DNA of 64,000 bases, taken from the NCBI GenBank assembly GCA_964534555.1, contig CAZHRK010000001.1, positions 248,001 through 312,000 of the forward strand. Direction: 5' to 3'. Every line of letters starts with the position of its first letter. Within the stretch, counting starts at the first letter, position 1. A program made the position numbers and the translations under genes. This document shows positions 61,131 through 64,000 of the stretch, piece after piece. Under the pieces are notes generated by a model. The model was not told the DNA's origin and ran no database searches. It was given only the letters and a program-made list of their open reading frames with translations. Source of the stretch: CAZHRK01 sp964534555 (GTDB lineage: Bacteria > Babelota > Babeliae > Babelales > RVW-14).

Positions 61131-62054
61131 ATGTTGTTATTAAAAAAAGCGGTTCGTGCTGGATCATTATTTTGTATGGGGGCTCTTGTGCTATCACATG
61201 TTATTTTTGCTCAGCAATCTGTGACGCCTTCACTTAAAGAGGTGCATGATATTACTGCTCTTTATGATGTTGTTCTTGATTTTATTACTAAAGGCGTAGC
61301 GCCAGATAAAATCGCTATAGCGTGTGATATGGATGAGACGCTTGTTACAACAGACCTTGTCTTTGATGGTAAGGCTATTAAATTTCCACAATCACGTTTT
61401 TTTGATTTTTTGAAAAAAGAGCTTAAAGGGCGTAATGACGGTGCAGGCGTTCCTTCAACGCATGATCAGCGCTTTAATAAGGCAAATGATTTAGTGACGC
61501 TTCTTGATGCTCATGGAATAATCAAAACATCTTATACAGAAGATCAAACTCAAAAAGTTGTACAGCAGCTTAAAGATCTTGGCGTACATCTTTTTATTTT
61601 GACAGCTCGTCCATCTTTTGCGTCAGCGCGTACAGAGAGAACGCTTCAAAGTGTTGGTATCAATTTTCATCCAGCTTTTTTAAAGACAACAGAAACAGTT
61701 ATTGATGACAGCATTGGGTGCTTGTATAAATGTGGCGTTTTATACGCACAAAAAGGAAAAATCAGAAAAGGTGACGCCATGGTAAAACTTTTTGATCACC
61801 ATGGATACACCCCAGAAGTATTGATCGCTATTGATGATCGCACTGAATACCTTGAGGGAATTGATGATGCACTTGATCAAACAAAAACTCAGTATCAGGG
61901 TATTTGGTATAGACATGCTGAACGTTGGGAAATTGATGATCGATCAGCAGAGCGCGTCTTGCAGCTTTGCTTTGGTCCCCGATGGTGGTCAGTAGCAGAA
62001 AATCTTGAATTCAAGCATCCTCAACAAATGCAGCGTACTGCTGCGGGTGCGTAG
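61131..62054 (+). CDS. Exported HAD-type phosphatase (DUF2608 family)
   Basis: Protein of 307 residues with a signal peptide (SLFCMGALVLSHVIFA, cleavage near residue 27). HAD motif I is CDMDETLV (Asp66, Asp68), motif II LTARPSF, motif III Lys in KIRKGDAMV, motif IV IAIDDRTEYLEGID. DUF2608 proteins are exported HAD enzymes reported mainly in host-associated bacteria such as Legionella and Chlamydia; substrates are unknown. It ends FGPRWWSVAENLEF. The P-type ATPase gene follows by 37 bases. Confidence 0.88.
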   Translation: MLLLKKAVRAGSLFCMGALVLSHVIFAQQSVTPSLKEVHDITALYDVVLDFITKGVAPDKIAIACDMDETLVTTDLVFDGKAIKFPQSRFFDFLKKELKGRNDGAGVPSTHDQRFNKANDLVTLLDAHGIIKTSYTEDQTQKVVQQLKDLGVHLFILTARPSFASARTERTLQSVGINFHPAFLKTTETVIDDSIGCLYKCGVLYAQKGKIRKGDAMVKLFDHHGYTPEVLIAIDDRTEYLEGIDDALDQTKTQYQGIWYRHAERWEIDDRSAERVLQLCFGPRWWSVAENLEFKHPQQMQRTAAGA

Positions 62055-62091
62055 ACAATTTTTTACATAGTATTTAGGTGGTTTTACTCTT

Positions 62092-63966
62092 ATGAAAAAA
62101 ACAGCGGATCAAGTCCCAGCATCGGCATGGGTTGAGTATCATCTTGGGTATTTAGCCTACACGCTTATGCTCGTTACAGGGTTCATGCTCAATCTTTATT
62201 TAATAAAGCATGATTACGTGGCAATTATAATTCTTGCATCAGCATTAATTCCTATAGCTTATGATGCATGGGGTGATCTTGTTGAGCGCACGCTCTCAAC
62301 TGAGTTCTTTCTCGTGCTTGCAACGGTTATTGCGCTTATTGCTGGTCAGCAAGAATCAATTACTGTTGTTCTGCTTATTATGCTCGTTGCCAAGTACCTT
62401 GAAAAATTTATTGAGGGGCGCACAGAGCGCGCGGTTGAGAGCTTATTAAAGCTTGTCCCTCGTGATGTCGTTATTAAGGACGGTGCCCGTGAATACAGCG
62501 CTTCGCTTGATGATGTTAGCCTTGGTATGTTGATTGTTGTTAAAACAGGATCACAAATACCCGTTGATGGTATCGTCGTGAGTGGGCAAGCAAGTATTAA
62601 TGAGTCATTTCTGACAGGTGAGAGCATCCCCCGCGAGAAGGGTGTCGCTGACCGCGTTTTTGCTGGAACATTTCTTGAAGCAGGGTCTCTTGTCATCAAG
62701 GTTCAGCAGATTGGAAGCGAAACTTATTTTGGTAAAATTAGCAAACTCATGGAGGCAGCAGAAAAAGAAAAAGCCAAGATCATTTCTGTTTCAAATAAAG
62801 CTGCGCTCATTATCATGTATGGCTTGGGGATATTTATTACTGGTGTGTGGATTTTTACTCAAGACCTCACACTTGTAGCAACACTCCTTGTCTTTGGTTC
62901 TCCGATTGAGCTGACGCTGATTACTCCGCTTGCGATTATTGCAGGTACTGCTGCAGCGTTTCGTAGTGGCATACTTGTTAAGGGTAGCATAGCCCTTGAG
63001 CGCCTTGCTTCGGTTGATACGCTTATTTTTGATAAAACAGGAACTCTTACTGTTGGAGAGCCTAAGGTTATTGCTATTGAATCAGCGAGCCCTGATTACT
63101 CAGAAGATAAAATTTTGCAGCTTGCAGCAATTTTAGAAAAGCGTTCTGGTCATGTCATAGCAAAAGCGATACTCGATCACGCACATACAAAAGGGATATC
63201 TATTGATGATCCTACTGATTATGAATCAATCAGTGGGCATGGTATTCAGGCTATGTATCAAGGTACTCGTTACATGCTTGGGAGTGAGCATTTTATTAGC
63301 GCGCCAGAGCACGGCAATCTTCCTATTCCTCAAGCGCTCATGTCTCATACTGCAGGGTCTGCAACATCATTTTATTTAAGCACAGAGACAGTAGTCTGTG
63401 GCCGCATTCTCCTTGCCGATACTATTCGATCTGAGGCAAAAGATACCATTCAGAAGCTCAAAGACTCTGGGATACAAGAAATTATTTTGCTTAGTGGCGA
63501 CCGCCAAGAAGTTGCGCATCATATTGGTGGGCAGCTTGGTATTGAAAAAGTGTACGGCGAGGTAGCACCAGATGAAAAATTACATGTTATTAAGGAGCGC
63601 CAAAGCAAAGGGCACACTGTAGCAATGATCGGTGATGGTATTAATGATGCCCCTGCGCTTAAACAAGCAGATGTTGGAATAGCGATGGGCGCGATGGGTA
63701 TGGAGCCAGCAATTGATGCGGCTGATATTGTGCTGATGGCAAATAATTTGCAGGGTGTTATCTTTGTACGTGTGTTGTCGCGAAAAATAATGTCTGTAAT
63801 TATTCAAAATATATTTTTGGGTTTTGCGTTGATTCATTTGCTTGGCATAGTCTTGGCGATGTTCCACCTTGTTACCCCTATTCAGGCTGCACTCTTTCAC
63901 GCAGTGTCAGACCTTCTTGTTTTGCTTAATTCGGCGCGGCTTGTTACTTTTTCTTTAGATGTATGA
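62092..63966 (+). CDS. P1B-like heavy-metal P-type ATPase with altered metal motif
   Basis: Protein of 624 residues with about eight membrane helices and no N-terminal metal-binding domain. TGES at 175-178, the phosphorylation site DKTGT at 314-318 and GDGINDAP are intact. The membrane metal motif, usually CPC, SPC or CPH, reads S-P-I-E (270-273) within VFGSPIELTLITPLAI. The HP dipeptide of P1B ATPases reads HV (354-355, SGHVIAKAI). The pump is probably active in ATP use, but the ion cannot be predicted. The next gene starts 12 bases on. Confidence 0.9.
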   Translation: MKKTADQVPASAWVEYHLGYLAYTLMLVTGFMLNLYLIKHDYVAIIILASALIPIAYDAWGDLVERTLSTEFFLVLATVIALIAGQQESITVVLLIMLVAKYLEKFIEGRTERAVESLLKLVPRDVVIKDGAREYSASLDDVSLGMLIVVKTGSQIPVDGIVVSGQASINESFLTGESIPREKGVADRVFAGTFLEAGSLVIKVQQIGSETYFGKISKLMEAAEKEKAKIISVSNKAALIIMYGLGIFITGVWIFTQDLTLVATLLVFGSPIELTLITPLAIIAGTAAAFRSGILVKGSIALERLASVDTLIFDKTGTLTVGEPKVIAIESASPDYSEDKILQLAAILEKRSGHVIAKAILDHAHTKGISIDDPTDYESISGHGIQAMYQGTRYMLGSEHFISAPEHGNLPIPQALMSHTAGSATSFYLSTETVVCGRILLADTIRSEAKDTIQKLKDSGIQEIILLSGDRQEVAHHIGGQLGIEKVYGEVAPDEKLHVIKERQSKGHTVAMIGDGINDAPALKQADVGIAMGAMGMEPAIDAADIVLMANNLQGVIFVRVLSRKIMSVIIQNIFLGFALIHLLGIVLAMFHLVTPIQAALFHAVSDLLVLLNSARLVTFSLDV

Positions 63967-63977
63967 GAGGGTGTTGT

Positions 63978-64000
63978 ATGAAAAAAGTTCTCGTGATTTT
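63978..64000 (+). CDS. Start of a further gene, cut by the window edge
   Basis: ATG with GAGAGGG upstream opens a frame reading MKKVLVI before the window ends. It is very short; function is unknown. The position and ribosome site suggest that it continues the P-type ATPase operon. Confidence 0.45.

Noticed and set aside
1..64000. CRISPR arrays, insertion sequences, prophage genes, integrases
   Set aside because: I saw no regular repeat-spacer array, transposase, integrase or phage structural gene.
1..64000. tRNA and rRNA genes
   Set aside because: No gap shows a tRNA cloverleaf with a TTCGA-type T loop, and no conserved rRNA blocks were seen. rnpB is the only RNA gene I can name.

Overview
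This 64 kb window is bacterial chromosome with moderate AT bias and dense coding. Gaps are mostly under 250 bases, and none without a gene or RNA exceeds 300. The cell envelope looks diderm: there is a TamB-like translocation protein, a Pal/OmpA lipoprotein, a secretin with pilus-type partners, and many signal peptides. The mix of a compact genome, ankyrin repeats, many small secreted proteins of unknown function, polyamine and nucleoside importers and several eukaryote-like enzymes points to a host-associated, probably intracellular lineage. From general gene content I favour candidate phylum Dependentiae (TM6/Babeliae). This is inference: no 16S rRNA gene is present.

Layout. 1-2.3 kb (minus): an ABC exporter fragment, tyrS and a site-2-protease-like protein that has lost its catalytic motif. 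2.3-2.5 kb: a structured, possibly non-coding RNA. 2.5-11.3 kb (plus): a GT-C/TPR membrane protein, a sugar-phosphate isomerase, rpmE, prfA, a nucleoside transporter, mnmA, an NAPE-PLD-like hydrolase and a small membrane protein. 11.2-11.6 kb: the RNase P RNA, overlapping the end of that last gene. 11.6-21.5 kb: a PASTA protein, a polyamine ABC importer with two tandem membrane-anchored binding proteins, signal peptidase I and metG. 21.5-25 kb (minus): ftsQ-ftsA-ftsZ. 25-33 kb (plus): a partial type IV pilus/type II secretion operon, comM, acpS and a HerA-like ATPase.

33-46 kb is the accessory-looking part. It holds exported proteins (a large orphan, an ankyrin protein, a C11 protease, a Ser/Pro-rich orphan and five small proteins in tightly packed or overlapping order) interrupted by leuS and a transaldolase. 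45-57 kb carries ruvA-pseudopilin-tamB (minus), an HtrA-like protease, a lipoprotein nuclease and rng-gatB (minus). 57-64 kb has Pal, a small Cys-rich exported protein, a membrane orphan, an exported MESH1-like hydrolase, a small conserved protein, adenosine/adenine deaminase, an exported HAD phosphatase and a P1B-like ATPase with an altered metal motif.

The housekeeping genes cover translation, division, envelope assembly and export. The lifestyle genes divide into scavenging (polyamines, nucleosides, purines, perhaps metals) and export of proteins to the envelope or host. Perfect GC-rich hairpin terminators separate most units, and several sit between convergent genes.
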